Part shown: one piece after another, positions 8,190 through 16,501 of the stretch
Layout: each line of letters begins with the position of its first letter
Numbering within the stretch: position 1 is the stretch's first letter
Source of the DNA: Halomarina halobia
GTDB taxonomy: Archaea; Halobacteriota; Halobacteria; Halobacteriales; Haloarculaceae
Reading direction: 5' to 3'
DNA length: 64,000 nucleotides
Assembly: GCF_029338575.1 (NCBI RefSeq)
Contig: NZ_CP119992.1
Location: forward strand, 2,604,001-2,668,000
Position numbers and translations under genes: made by a program
The notes under the pieces: generated by a model
Told to the model about the DNA's origin: nothing
What the model saw: the letters and a program-made list of their open reading frames with translations, nothing else
Databases searched by the model: none

Positions 8190-9281
8190 CTATCCGTCGA
8201 AGCCCTCCTCGAAGGCGAAGGTGCCGTCCCGCTGGACCACCTCGCCGTCGAGTTCGACGCGCGAGTCCTCGCTCATGTCCACGATCATGTCGACGTGGAT
8301 CGCCGACTGGTTCGCCTCGCGGCCCTCGCCGACGGTGTCGTCGTAGGCGCGGCCGATCGCCATGTGGACGGTGTCGCCCATCTTCTCGTCGAAGAGCATG
8401 TTGTAGGTGAACCGGTCGATCGCGCGGTTCATCCCGATGCCCAGCTCTCCCAGCCGCCGCGCCCCCGCGTCGGTGTCGAGCAGTTCGGTCAGCACGTCCT
8501 CGTTCTTGTCGGCCCCGTGCTCGACCACCTCGCCGCCCTCGAAGACGAGGCGCGCGCCGGTAACCTCGCGGCCCTGCTGGTAGACGGGCTTGTCGAAGAG
8601 CACCTCGCCCTCGACGCTGTCGGGGACGGGCGCGGTGAACACCTCGCCGCCGGGGAGGTTGTACTCGCCGTAGTCGTTCTGCGTGCGCATCCCGTCGACG
8701 CTCATGGTGACGTCGGTCGTCTCGCCCGAGACGATCCGCACCTCGCTCGCCGCGTCGAGGCGCTCGACCATGTTCGCCTGGAACTCGCGCTGGGCGTCCC
8801 AGTCCCGGTTGATGGCGTCCCAGACGAAGTTCTCGTAGGCCTCGGTGCTCGTCTCGGCGAGCTGCGCCCCCGCGGGGGTGGGAAACTGGGTGAGACACCA
8901 GCGCTTGCCGAGGACGGTCTCCTGGACGGGCCGGTAGACGCGCGAGTGGGCGGCGTTAGTCTCGGTGGGGACGTCGCTCGTCTCCGTCGCGTTCGCCTTC
9001 GCACGGACGCGGATCACGCGGTCCGCGCGCTCGTAGAGCGCCTTCAGGTGCTCCGGCGTCCGGAGGTCGTCCTCGTCCACGGCGCGGAGGTACGCGCGGT
9101 CCGCCCTGTCGCTCTTCCCGAGGTAGACGGGCGTCGCGCCGCGGTCGCCGAGCACCTCGTGGAGCGCGACGACGAGGTCCTCCGCGGCGGCAGGGGCGGC
9201 GACGACGACGAGATCGCCCGGCTGTACGTCGGTCGAGTGCGAGGCGATGACCTCTGCGTGTTCCCTGATACGCGGATCCAT
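8190..9281 (-). CDS. M29 family aminopeptidase (AmpS/AmpT type)
   Basis: The 363-residue protein matches the M29 metallo-aminopeptidases in length and landmarks. The C-terminal half contains NLPGGEVFTAPV, then ARLVFEGGEVVEHGADKNED, GELGIGMNRAI, FDEKMGDTVHMAIGRAYDDT and IHVDMIVDM, which supply the Glu, His and Asp ligands of the dinuclear metal site in this family. It would remove N-terminal amino acids from peptides in the cytoplasm. The start is the ATG at 9281; the divergently transcribed threonine aldolase begins 89 nt away, so the two may share a promoter region. Confidence 0.9.
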   Translation of the reverse strand: MDPRIREHAEVIASHSTDVQPGDLVVVAAPAAAEDLVVALHEVLGDRGATPVYLGKSDRADRAYLRAVDEDDLRTPEHLKALYERADRVIRVRAKANATETSDVPTETNAAHSRVYRPVQETVLGKRWCLTQFPTPAGAQLAETSTEAYENFVWDAINRDWDAQREFQANMVERLDAASEVRIVSGETTDVTMSVDGMRTQNDYGEYNLPGGEVFTAPVPDSVEGEVLFDKPVYQQGREVTGARLVFEGGEVVEHGADKNEDVLTELLDTDAGARRLGELGIGMNRAIDRFTYNMLFDEKMGDTVHMAIGRAYDDTVGEGREANQSAIHVDMIVDMSEDSRVELDGEVVQRDGTFAFEEGFDG

Positions 9282-9370
9282 GCCTCGACCTCCACTCGCG
9301 CCGCCGATACCCCTTTCGGAGTCACGGCCGGACCACGGCGTATTTGACGCCGGGCGGGCTACGAGCGGCC

Positions 9371-10378
9371 ATGATCGACCTCCGAAGCGACACGGTCACC
9401 CGTCCGAGCGACGCGATGCGCGAGGCCGCCCGCGACGCCGAGGTGGGCGACGACGTCCACCGCGACGATCCCACCGTGGCCGAACTCGAAGCGCGCGCGG
9501 CCGACCTGCTGGGCAAGGAGGCGGCGCTCTACGTCCCCAGCGGCACCATGGGCAACCAGATCGCCGTCCGCGTCCACGCCGACCGCGGCGAGGAGCTGAT
9601 CTGCGAGCGCGAGTGCCACGTCTACAAGTGGGAACTCGGGGGCGTCGCGCAGCTCTCGGGCGTCCAGCCCCGCCCGGTCGACGGCGGCGAGCGCGGCGCG
9701 CTCACCCCCGGGCAGATCGAGGCGGCGTACGTCGAGGCGAGCAGCCACCGACCGGGGACGGGACTCGTCGCGCTCGAGAACACGCACAACAGCAAGGGCG
9801 GGGTCGCCCTCGCGCCGGAGGTGCTCGACGCCGCCGCCGGGGCGGCCCACGACCTCGGCGTCCCCCTCCACCTCGACGGCGCGCGCGTCGCCAACGCGGC
9901 CGTGTCCCGGGGCGTCCCCCTCGACCGCATGGTCCGCGAGGTGGACTCCGTGATGATGTGCCTCTCGAAGGGCCTCGGCGCGCCCGTCGGGTCGGTGCTC
10001 GCGGGCGACGCCGAGTTCGTCGAGCGCGCCCGCCGCGTCAGGAAGCTCCTCGGCGGCGGGATGCGCCAGGCGGGGGTGATCGCCGCGCCCGGTCTCCTGG
10101 CGCTCGAAAACGTCGACCGTCTCGCGGAGGACCACGAGAACGCCCGGGTGCTCGCCGAGGGACTCTCGGACCTCTCCGGCCTCGTCGTTCAGGAACCGGA
10201 GACGAACATCGTCCTCGTCGAGACCGAGGGGCCGGCGAGCGCGTTCCTCGACCGGATCGGCGAGGCGGGCGTCGCCGGCTCCGAGTTCGGCGAGCACACC
10301 GTCCGGTTCGTCACCCACTGGGACGTCTCGCGCGACGACGTGGAGGCAGCCGTCGAGCGCGTCGCCGAGGCACGCTGA
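9371..10378 (+). CDS. ltaE: Low-specificity threonine aldolase (beta-eliminating lyase family)
   Basis: A 335-residue fold-type I PLP enzyme beginning MIDLRSDTVTRPSDAMREA, the classic threonine aldolase N-terminus. The AEVGDDVHRDDPTV segment and the PLP lysine in MMCLSKGLGAPVGSVLAG (about residue 200) are present, as is LENTHNSKGG. It cleaves threonine or allo-threonine to glycine and acetaldehyde. An in-frame start 27 nt upstream would add residues unlike the family, so the ATG at 9371 is preferred. thrC in the same window makes the threonine it could consume. Confidence 0.93.
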   Translation: MIDLRSDTVTRPSDAMREAARDAEVGDDVHRDDPTVAELEARAADLLGKEAALYVPSGTMGNQIAVRVHADRGEELICERECHVYKWELGGVAQLSGVQPRPVDGGERGALTPGQIEAAYVEASSHRPGTGLVALENTHNSKGGVALAPEVLDAAAGAAHDLGVPLHLDGARVANAAVSRGVPLDRMVREVDSVMMCLSKGLGAPVGSVLAGDAEFVERARRVRKLLGGGMRQAGVIAAPGLLALENVDRLAEDHENARVLAEGLSDLSGLVVQEPETNIVLVETEGPASAFLDRIGEAGVAGSEFGEHTVRFVTHWDVSRDDVEAAVERVAEAR

Positions 10379-10383
10379 CGGCG

Positions 10384-10512
10384 CTACCGCCGGCCGTCGA
10401 AGCCCTCCCGGAACGCGAGCGCCGTCCGGCGGAACATGAGGTACACCGCGAGCAGGAACAGGACGATCGCGCCGATGACGACGAGAGTGACGATGTCGAG
10501 GCCGAAGACCAT
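10384..10512 (-). CDS. 42-residue single-pass membrane protein
   Basis: The frame from the ATG at 10512 gives MVFGLDIVTLVVIGAIVLFL then LAVYLMFRRTALAFREGFDGRR: one strong transmembrane helix followed by a basic cytoplasmic tail. It ends 5 nt past the convergent threonine aldolase stop. The frame is open further upstream, but that extension is charged and crosses a palindrome, so the short start is chosen. No family is recognised; coding is supported by the clear hydrophobic/basic layout and third-position GC. Confidence 0.65.
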   Translation of the reverse strand: MVFGLDIVTLVVIGAIVLFLLAVYLMFRRTALAFREGFDGRR

Positions 10513-10557
10513 ACGAACCCTGACGGCCCGCTCACGAAAGTCATTTCGGGGACGATC

Positions 10558-10577
10558 GCTCAAACGATCGTTTGAGC
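10558..10577. promoter_or_regulatory. 20-bp perfect palindrome, candidate operator
   Basis: GCTCAAACGATCGTTTGAGC reads the same on both strands. It lies about 46 nt upstream of the 42-residue membrane protein gene, beside a TATA-like CTATATGAG near 10587. Perfect symmetry with no loop suits a dimeric repressor such as a TetR-type protein better than an RNA hairpin. The rest of the gap from 10513 to 10760 shows no gene. Confidence 0.5.
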
Positions 10578-10862
10578 CTTCCGCGTCTATATGAGACACT
10601 CTCACGTAGTGAGTACTGTCGCTTCGGCCCTCCCCCCGACGCTCGCCTTCTCGCCACGACTTCGCGCGGATCGCCCTGAAACCGTCAGTCCGTCTCCGAA
10701 ATCAGACTGACCTCCCGGGGCTCATACGAAATCTGGGTAGTAGTTTCGGGCCGTCAATGACTTACCGTCGAGGAGTGGTTTGACGACGATGCGTCCGCTG
10801 CCGCCGCCGACAGCGACGCGGAGACGGAAAGCACACGTACTCGGTGGCGGTTTACGGGAACG

Positions 10863-11045
10863 GTGACGACGCTGCTACTCGTATCGACGGCGTGCGCCGT
10901 CGTCGCGGTCTACGTCTACCGGGGCGAGGCGGTTCCGCTGTGGGCGACCGCGACGTTCGGCCTGGCGACGCTCGCGAGCGTCGCCAGGGTGTTCGGGGAA
11001 TCGGCGTTGAAGGCTGCTCGCTCCGCCGACGGGGGGTCGAAGTGA
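10863..11045 (+). CDS. Small two-helix membrane protein, possibly 5'-truncated
   Basis: The first usable in-frame start is the GTG at 10863, giving 60 residues with two hydrophobic segments (LLLVSTACAVVAVYV and WATATFGLATLASVA). The same frame is open back to a TGA at 10758-10760 and reads convincingly protein-like (LTVEEWFDDDASAAAADSDA) but has no start codon. An ATG at 10757 is off by one base. The gene may therefore have lost its 5' end through a one-base frameshift. It overlaps the next gene by 4 nt (GTGA). Function unknown. Confidence 0.55.
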   Translation: MTTLLLVSTACAVVAVYVYRGEAVPLWATATFGLATLASVARVFGESALKAARSADGGSK

Positions 11046-11398
11046 CCGAGTACGAACAGGAGTGGACGACCGAGCGCGGGCTACCGCCGTGCTGTCGCCT
11101 TCGCGTGGCGATGACGAAGCGACGGGGGACGCCCGTTCGGTTCGTCGTCCAGCTTGAGTATTGGCACGCTGGCCGGTGGTTAGAGGTCGCACGATCCGAT
11201 CACGACGTCGACGGACCGACCTACCGGAACGTCGAGGTGGTCGGGCTACATCTCGATCTGTACCACCCTGAGAAGGGGCAGGTCGCCAAGCGTACGCTTT
11301 CCAGACCGCTTCCGGCGAAAGAGGCGATGGGGAGAGCCGAGAGGTATTTACGAGCGAACGCCCAAAACTATGTCACGAGGTTTGAACGATGGCTGTAA
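11042..11398 (+). CDS. Conserved hypothetical protein, 118 residues
   Basis: The GTG at 11042 overlaps the previous stop in a GTGA pair, implying translational coupling. The protein (VTEYEQEWTTERGLPPCCRL at its start) is a soluble alpha/beta domain containing RFVVQLEYWHAGRWLEVARS and DHDVDGPTYRNVEVVGLHLD. The aromatic-rich strand pattern suggests a compact fold, but I do not recognise the family with certainty. It overlaps the next gene by 10 nt, making a three-gene cluster directly upstream of the CRISPR repeats. It resembles no Cas protein that I can identify. Confidence 0.75.
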   Translation: MTEYEQEWTTERGLPPCCRLRVAMTKRRGTPVRFVVQLEYWHAGRWLEVARSDHDVDGPTYRNVEVVGLHLDLYHPEKGQVAKRTLSRPLPAKEAMGRAERYLRANAQNYVTRFERWL

Positions 11399-11637
11399 AG
11401 GACGTCCCCGATGTGTCGGATTTTGACCGCCCCGACCTGCGGCTGGCCCCCGAAACGCATCGGGCGCAGGCCGAGATGGCGGCCGAACGCGGCGAGGAGT
11501 ACGACCCCTACGAGTACGAACGGCGTATCGACGAGTGGATGGAGGATGCGCCGGACCCTATCGAGGGAGCGGAACCCGTCGAGGGGAAAGAGGAGCTGTT
11601 CGAGGAGTGGCGGACGGCCCTCGACGGCGACGAGTAA
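11389..11637 (+). CDS. Small acidic conserved hypothetical protein, 82 residues
   Basis: Begins MAVKDVPDVSDFDRPDLRLA at the ATG at 11389, overlapping the preceding gene by 10 nt. It is strongly acidic, predicted mostly helical, with no membrane segment or metal motif. EYDPYEYERRIDEWMEDAPD suggests a protein-interaction helix. It ends 29 nt before the first CRISPR repeat. Function unknown; the tight overlap suggests it works with the 118-residue protein. Confidence 0.7.
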   Translation: MAVKDVPDVSDFDRPDLRLAPETHRAQAEMAAERGEEYDPYEYERRIDEWMEDAPDPIEGAEPVEGKEELFEEWRTALDGDE

Positions 11638-11666
11638 CCGGGCCGTGAGACGGGCGGGTGGGGCTC

Positions 11667-11829
11667 CTTCAACCTCACAAGGGTTCGTCTGAAACGAGGG
11701 GACGTTCGGGCGGAAGCGGTTGGGCGAGGCGGTCTTCAACCTCACAAGGGTTCGTCTGAAACCGACGACGACGAGCAGGCGAGCCTCGCCTCGGGGCAGC
11801 CTTCAACCTCACAAGGGTTCGTCTGAAAC
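11667..11829 (-). CRISPR. Three-repeat, two-spacer CRISPR array without cas genes
   Basis: Three identical 29-nt repeats lie at 11667-11695, 11734-11762 and 11801-11829, separated by two unrelated spacers of exactly 38 nt. On the minus strand the repeat begins GTTTCAGACGAACCC and ends GGTTGAAG, closely resembling known haloarchaeal type I-B repeats such as those of Haloferax. The minus-strand reading places a leader on the high-coordinate side, around 11830-11998, where no gene is seen. No cas gene occurs in this window, so the array would depend on machinery encoded elsewhere. Confidence 0.88.
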
Positions 11830-11998
11830 CCGTGCACGATACCGGGCCGTGAGCGTCTCTATCGCGTGTGTCCACTCAAGTGTTTCCGTCGACCCTCGAT
11901 ACCCCCTTGACCCCCGGGGGGTCGACGGCGGTCGGTGCCCGGAACCAGTCGCTACTCCCATCGCCGGCGTCGTCGTTCGGTCGTTCGATCCCCGGCGC

Positions 11999-12496
11999 TC
12001 ACATCTCGAACCCGTCGATGACCGTCCCGTTCGGTCTGACCAACTGCCCCCGGAGCGGGTCGAGTTCGAGTTCCGCGTGCGCGGGTTCGTACCACCGCGG
12101 GTCGGCGTGGCTGCCGGGATTGAGGAGGGGGACGGTCCCGAGGTAGCCGAACTCGGGCCGGTGGGAGTGGCCGACCACGACGAGGTCGGCGTTCTCCTGG
12201 CGACCGAACAGAGCTAGCGCCGTCTCCGTGTGCTCGTGGCCGTGGGCCATCGCGATCCGGACGCCCTCGAATTCGACCGTCCGGGTTCTCGGGAGGCGTT
12301 CGCGGACGCCGGGGGCGTCGTTGTTCCCGACCACGCCGACGAACGCGGCGCTCTCGGCCTCGAAGGCGTCGAGGACCGATTCGGTGAGGAAGTCGCCGGC
12401 GTGGCAGACGAGGTCGGCCTCGCGGACCGCCTCGAGGGTGCGACCGTCGAGGCGGTGTCCGTCTCGTCCGTGCGTGTCGGAGAGTACCGCGATCAT
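11999..12496 (-). CDS. YfcE/MJ0936-type metallophosphodiesterase
   Basis: A 165-residue calcineurin-like phosphoesterase showing each metal motif in order: SDTHG (about residues 6-10), HAGD (32-35), GNND (57-60), AHGHEH (84-89) and GHSH (108-111). The length matches the small archaeal YfcE-like enzymes that hydrolyse artificial phosphodiesters; the natural substrate is unknown. It starts at the ATG at 12496, 73 nt from the divergent CDF transporter gene. Confidence 0.92.
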   Translation of the reverse strand: MIAVLSDTHGRDGHRLDGRTLEAVREADLVCHAGDFLTESVLDAFEAESAAFVGVVGNNDAPGVRERLPRTRTVEFEGVRIAMAHGHEHTETALALFGRQENADLVVVGHSHRPEFGYLGTVPLLNPGSHADPRWYEPAHAELELDPLRGQLVRPNGTVIDGFEM

Positions 12497-12569
12497 GCGG
12501 GCAGTGACGGTGCGGAGCTACGAGTCGCTGGCGGTAGCTCTTTGCCGTATGCTCGTCTGTCGATAGGTA

Positions 12570-13511
12570 ATGGCAAGCAGTACGACCGTCGTCCTCGCCG
12601 CCCTCTTCGCGAACGCGGCGATCGCCGTGCTGAAGTTCGTCGGCTATCTCCTGACGGGCAGTCCGTCGATGCTCTCTGAGACGTATCACTCCATCTCGGA
12701 TACGGGCAACCAGGTGTTCCTCCTGGTCGGCATCCGCTACAGCGACAAGGTAGCGAGCCGCGGCCACCCGTTCGGCTACGGGAAGGCGCAGTTCTTCTAC
12801 GCGTTTCTCGTCGCGGTCCTCCTGTTCGGCATCGCGGGCTGGGAGAGCGCCGCCCACGGCTACGAGGCCATCGTCCACCCCCACCCGGTCGCGCCGGGGG
12901 ACGTCGAACTCCTCGGCCGGACGTTTCCGGCGGTCTACGTGAACTACGCGGCGCTCCTCGGGGCCATCGGCTTCGAGAGCTACGCGCTCAAGAAGGCCTA
13001 CGAGGGGCTCTCCCTGCAGATGGACGAGCACGGCTGGTCGACTCTCCGCGAGGCGTTCCGCAAGACCAGCGACGTGACCACGCTGACGGCGTTCACGGAG
13101 GACTCGATCGCCATGGGCGGCGCTGGACTCGCCCTGCTCGGCGTGTTCCTCTCCCGGCAGACGGGCAACCCGATCTACGACGCCGTCGCCTCCTTCCTCA
13201 TCGGACTCATGCTGATGGGCTTCGCGCTCGCGCTCGCGTGGGAGAACAAGCGCCTGCTCATCGGCGAGAGCCTCCCCAGGGGCGAGGAACGGGACCTGAA
13301 GGCCATCGTCGCCCGCTGGGACGGCGTCCGCCACGTCGACGACTTCCGGACGGTGTACTTCGGCCCCGAACAGCTCATCGTGACGGCCGACGTCAGCTTC
13401 GATGACGGTCTCAATACGGGAGAGATCGACGAGCGCATCACCGCCATCGAACGCGCGCTCGTCGAGCGCGAACCGCAGGTGCAGAAGGTGTACATCGAGC
13501 CCGAGCGTTGA
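12570..13511 (+). CDS. Cation diffusion facilitator family metal transporter
   Basis: The 313-residue protein has the CDF layout of six membrane helices followed by a cytoplasmic domain. Helix 2 carries SETYHSISDTGNQ, where the HS..D motif supplies transport-site ligands. Later helices contain TAFTEDSIAMGGAGLAL and PIYDAVASFLIG. The C-terminal domain (about 240-313) includes HVDDFRTVYFGPEQLIVTAD, the ferredoxin-like dimerisation domain. It probably exports a divalent metal in exchange for protons; the metal is not predictable. A family-1 element begins 5 nt after its stop. Confidence 0.92.
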   Translation: MASSTTVVLAALFANAAIAVLKFVGYLLTGSPSMLSETYHSISDTGNQVFLLVGIRYSDKVASRGHPFGYGKAQFFYAFLVAVLLFGIAGWESAAHGYEAIVHPHPVAPGDVELLGRTFPAVYVNYAALLGAIGFESYALKKAYEGLSLQMDEHGWSTLREAFRKTSDVTTLTAFTEDSIAMGGAGLALLGVFLSRQTGNPIYDAVASFLIGLMLMGFALALAWENKRLLIGESLPRGEERDLKAIVARWDGVRHVDDFRTVYFGPEQLIVTADVSFDDGLNTGEIDERITAIERALVEREPQVQKVYIEPER

Positions 13512-13515
13512 ACCA

Positions 13516-14183
13516 CCACCTTTTGCTGCGCTCGGCGCGCTTCGCGCGCCTCGCTGGCAAAAGCTGGATCAAAACCCTCCTCACCCCCTCACTTCGTTCG
13601 GGGGTTCGTCGGTCCGCTCGCTCACTGCGTTCGCTCGCGGGCCAGCGCACCGACGTCGGCGGTGGAACCCCCGGTCTACCGTCGCGTATCTTTATATCCG
13701 AGAACGGGACCAGACCCCCCGTGCGCTGACTCCCGTCGCGGGGCGCTCGCGGTTGTGCGACGCCACGCCCCGCGAACCACCCTCGCCGCGGCGTCGCCTG
13801 TTCGCCAAGGTGCCTTGCTGTGTACGCCGAAGGTGCGGTCTCGAAACGTCCACAGGAACCGCACCTCACCCCTCTGCCGGACCCGTGGCGCTCGTCTGGC
13901 GTGCTCCCACGTCCTCTCGGCTCCCAGGGTGGGTTCGCCCCTCCGCTCCTTCGCTCACTGCGTTCGCTCAGTCGCAGAGGAATCGAAGCACGATGGTGGA
14001 AACGCTCGCGACGGCGACGCCCGACCTTCCACGCTACCGTCCGGCACGATCTCCGCGAGCGAGGCGCGAAGCGCCGAGCGAGCGGGCCAAGGAACCCCCG
14101 AGCGGAGCGAGGGGGTGAGGAGGCTTTTGGTCCAGCTTTTGCCAGCGAGGCGCGCGAAGCGCGCCGAGCGCAGCAAAAGGTGG
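13516..14183. repeat. Family-1 element, copy B, bounded by 75-bp inverted repeats
   Basis: The 75-bp arms 13516-13590 and 14109-14183 are reverse complements with two mismatches. Each arm itself contains a hairpin (CGGCGCGCTTCGCGCGCC core) flanked by CCTTTTGCT and TGGCAAAAGC. Between them lies the family core: CCGGTCTACCG, TTTATATCCGAGA near 13691, and GCGACGCCACGCCCCGCGAA near 13758-13777. No coding gene is convincing inside; one minus-strand frame crosses it but is a shadow of the helicase. It occupies the whole gap between the transporter and helicase genes. Confidence 0.85.
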
Positions 14184-14223
14184 GTGTGAGGATTTTTAAC
14201 CGATCCCGAACAATCCGCTCACA

Positions 14224-16458
14224 GTGACCGAGGTGAGCGAGCCGGCGTACCTGCGCTTCTTCCCGTACGGAGAGCCGTACGACCACCAGCGCGAGGCGAT
14301 GGCGACCATCTCGTCGGCGCTCGAGGACGGCCGGGACGTCCTCTTCGAGGGGGCCTGCGGGACCGGGAAGACCCTCGCGGCGCTGGTCCCGGCGCTCGAG
14401 CACGCCCGCCGGACGGGAAAGACGGTCGTCATCACGACGAACGTCCACCAGCAGACCCGGCAGTTCATCGAGGAGGCGCGCGCGATCACCCGCCAGGAGG
14501 CGATCCGCGCGGTCGTCTTCCGCGGGAAGGGGTCGATGTGCCACATCGACGTCGGCTACGAGGAGTGCCAGGCGCTCCGCGACACGACGCGGTCGCTGGT
14601 GGAGGCCGAGCGCGACCGCGGCGACCTGGGCGACCGCGGCGACGAACTCCTGGAGGAGGCCCGGCGGGGCGACGCCGGGGCGGCCGAGGGGCGTCAGGCG
14701 GTGATGGACGAACTCGACGCGCTCGACGACGAGCTCGAGGAGCTGCGGGAGGCGGCCACCTGCGAGCACTACTACGAGAACCTCACCGGCGACACGGACG
14801 AGTTCTACGGCTGGCTGTTCGAGGACGTGCGAACGCCGGAGGAGATCTACGAGCGCGCCGGGCAGCTGGGGTTCTGCGGCTACGAGCTCCTGAAGGAGGG
14901 GATGGAGGGCGTCGACCTCGTGGTCTGTAACTACCACCACCTGCTCGATCCGACGATCAGAGAGCAGTTCTTCCGGTGGATCGGCCGCGATCCGGAGGAC
15001 GTCATCGTCGTCTTCGACGAGGCGCACAACGTCGAGGACGCCGCGCGCGACCACGCGACCCGGACGCTCGCGGAGCCGACGCTCGACGGCGCGCTCGCGG
15101 AGCTGGAGGAGGTGACGGACGCCCGCGCCGACGCCGCGCGGAACGTCGTCCGCGCGTTCCGGGAGGCCCTCGTCGCGACGTACGACGACGCGCTGGCGTT
15201 CGGCGAGCGCGAGGCCGTGGGCGACTCGTGGTACGACCTCTCGATCACGAACGAGCGGGGGCGCGACGACCTCACGCTCGCCTTCCTCGACGCCTACACC
15301 GGCCGGGGCATCCACGAGGACCTGGACGAGGCGCTCGAACTCGGCGCGGCGCTCGACCGGCGGTACCACGAGGCGTACAAGGAGGGCGAGACCCGGACCA
15401 GGAGGGAGTGTCGCGTCCTCCAGGCCGCCACGTTCGTCGACGACTGGCTGCGCGACTCGGACCAGGAGGGCCAGTACCCGGTCGTCTCCGTCCGGCGCGA
15501 TGGAGGATCGGACGAGGTGTACGGCCGCGCGGAGCTGTACACCTGCATCCCGCGGCAGGTGACCGAGCCGCTGTTCGACGAGCTGGCCGCGAGCGTGCTG
15601 ATGAGCGCGACGCTCCGACCGTTCGACGTGCTTGCCGACGTGCTCGGGCTGGGCGGCGCGGACGGATCGGACGGCCAGCGCCCCCGGGCCGGGGGTGACG
15701 AGGGGGACGCCCCCGTCACGATGGCCTACGGGGCGCAGTTCCCCGAGGAGCGCCGTCGCACCTACGCCGTGGACGTGCCGGCGCTGTTCGCCAGCCGGCG
15801 GGACGACCCCGCCACCCAGCGGGAGGTGACGGGCGTGCTGGAGGACGCGGTCGAGTTCACGCCGGGCAACGCGCTCCTGTTCTTCCCCAGCTACCGCGAG
15901 GCCGAGCGCTACCACGACCTGCTCTCGGTGGACGCGACGCTCTACCTCGACGAGCCGGGCACGCCGGTCGAGGAGCTGCGCCGGCGGTTCGTCGAGGACG
16001 GCAACGGCGCGCTGCTCACCTCGCTCTGGGGGACGCTCGCGGAGGGGGTGAGCTTCGACGACGACGACGCCCGCACGGTCGTGGTCGTCGGGGTCCCGTA
16101 CCCGCACCTCGACGATCGGATGGACGCGGTCCAGGACGCCTACGCGACGGCGTTCGCGGACGCGGGGCGCGAGGACCCGGGCTGGGAGTACGCCGTCGAG
16201 GTGCCCACCATCAGGAAGACCCGACAGGCGCTCGGGCGCGTCGTCCGTTCGCCGGAGGACTTCGGCGTCCGGATCCTCCTGGACGAGCGCTACACCGGTC
16301 GTGCGCGCCGGGAGATGCGAAAGTACAGCGTCGCCGAGACGTTCCCGCCCGAGGAGCGCGTCGAGACCATCGACGTCCAGCCCGAGAAGCTCCGCTTCGC
16401 CATGCTCAACTTCTACTCCGACATGGACGCGTGGGCGGGCGCACCGCCGGCCCCCTGA
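14224..16458 (+). CDS. XPD/Rad3-related superfamily 2 DNA helicase with iron-sulfur cluster
   Basis: The 744-residue protein begins at a GTG and has Walker A GACGTGKT (about 40-47) and the DEAH box VVFDEAHN (about 263-270). Four cysteines in the right places for the XPD 4Fe-4S domain are GSMCHI, EECQAL, ATCEHY and GFCGYE. Later motifs include SVLMSATLRP, LLFFPSYREAERY and QALGRVVRSPEDFG (motif VI). XPD-family enzymes unwind DNA 5' to 3'; in archaea their repair role is less clear than in eukaryotes. It lies 40 nt after the right arm of the copy-B element. Confidence 0.92.
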   Translation: MTEVSEPAYLRFFPYGEPYDHQREAMATISSALEDGRDVLFEGACGTGKTLAALVPALEHARRTGKTVVITTNVHQQTRQFIEEARAITRQEAIRAVVFRGKGSMCHIDVGYEECQALRDTTRSLVEAERDRGDLGDRGDELLEEARRGDAGAAEGRQAVMDELDALDDELEELREAATCEHYYENLTGDTDEFYGWLFEDVRTPEEIYERAGQLGFCGYELLKEGMEGVDLVVCNYHHLLDPTIREQFFRWIGRDPEDVIVVFDEAHNVEDAARDHATRTLAEPTLDGALAELEEVTDARADAARNVVRAFREALVATYDDALAFGEREAVGDSWYDLSITNERGRDDLTLAFLDAYTGRGIHEDLDEALELGAALDRRYHEAYKEGETRTRRECRVLQAATFVDDWLRDSDQEGQYPVVSVRRDGGSDEVYGRAELYTCIPRQVTEPLFDELAASVLMSATLRPFDVLADVLGLGGADGSDGQRPRAGGDEGDAPVTMAYGAQFPEERRRTYAVDVPALFASRRDDPATQREVTGVLEDAVEFTPGNALLFFPSYREAERYHDLLSVDATLYLDEPGTPVEELRRRFVEDGNGALLTSLWGTLAEGVSFDDDDARTVVVVGVPYPHLDDRMDAVQDAYATAFADAGREDPGWEYAVEVPTIRKTRQALGRVVRSPEDFGVRILLDERYTGRARREMRKYSVAETFPPEERVETIDVQPEKLRFAMLNFYSDMDAWAGAPPAP

Positions 16459-16501
16459 CCGGTCCGTCACCACCGCGCACTTTCGCCCCCGTTCGCCGCC
16501 G

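Noticed and set aside
13438..16473. A 1011-codon open frame on the minus strand opposite the helicase
   Set aside because: It mirrors the GC-rich helicase gene in another frame, runs through the copy-B repeat and has no domain. The helicase on the plus strand has all its motifs.
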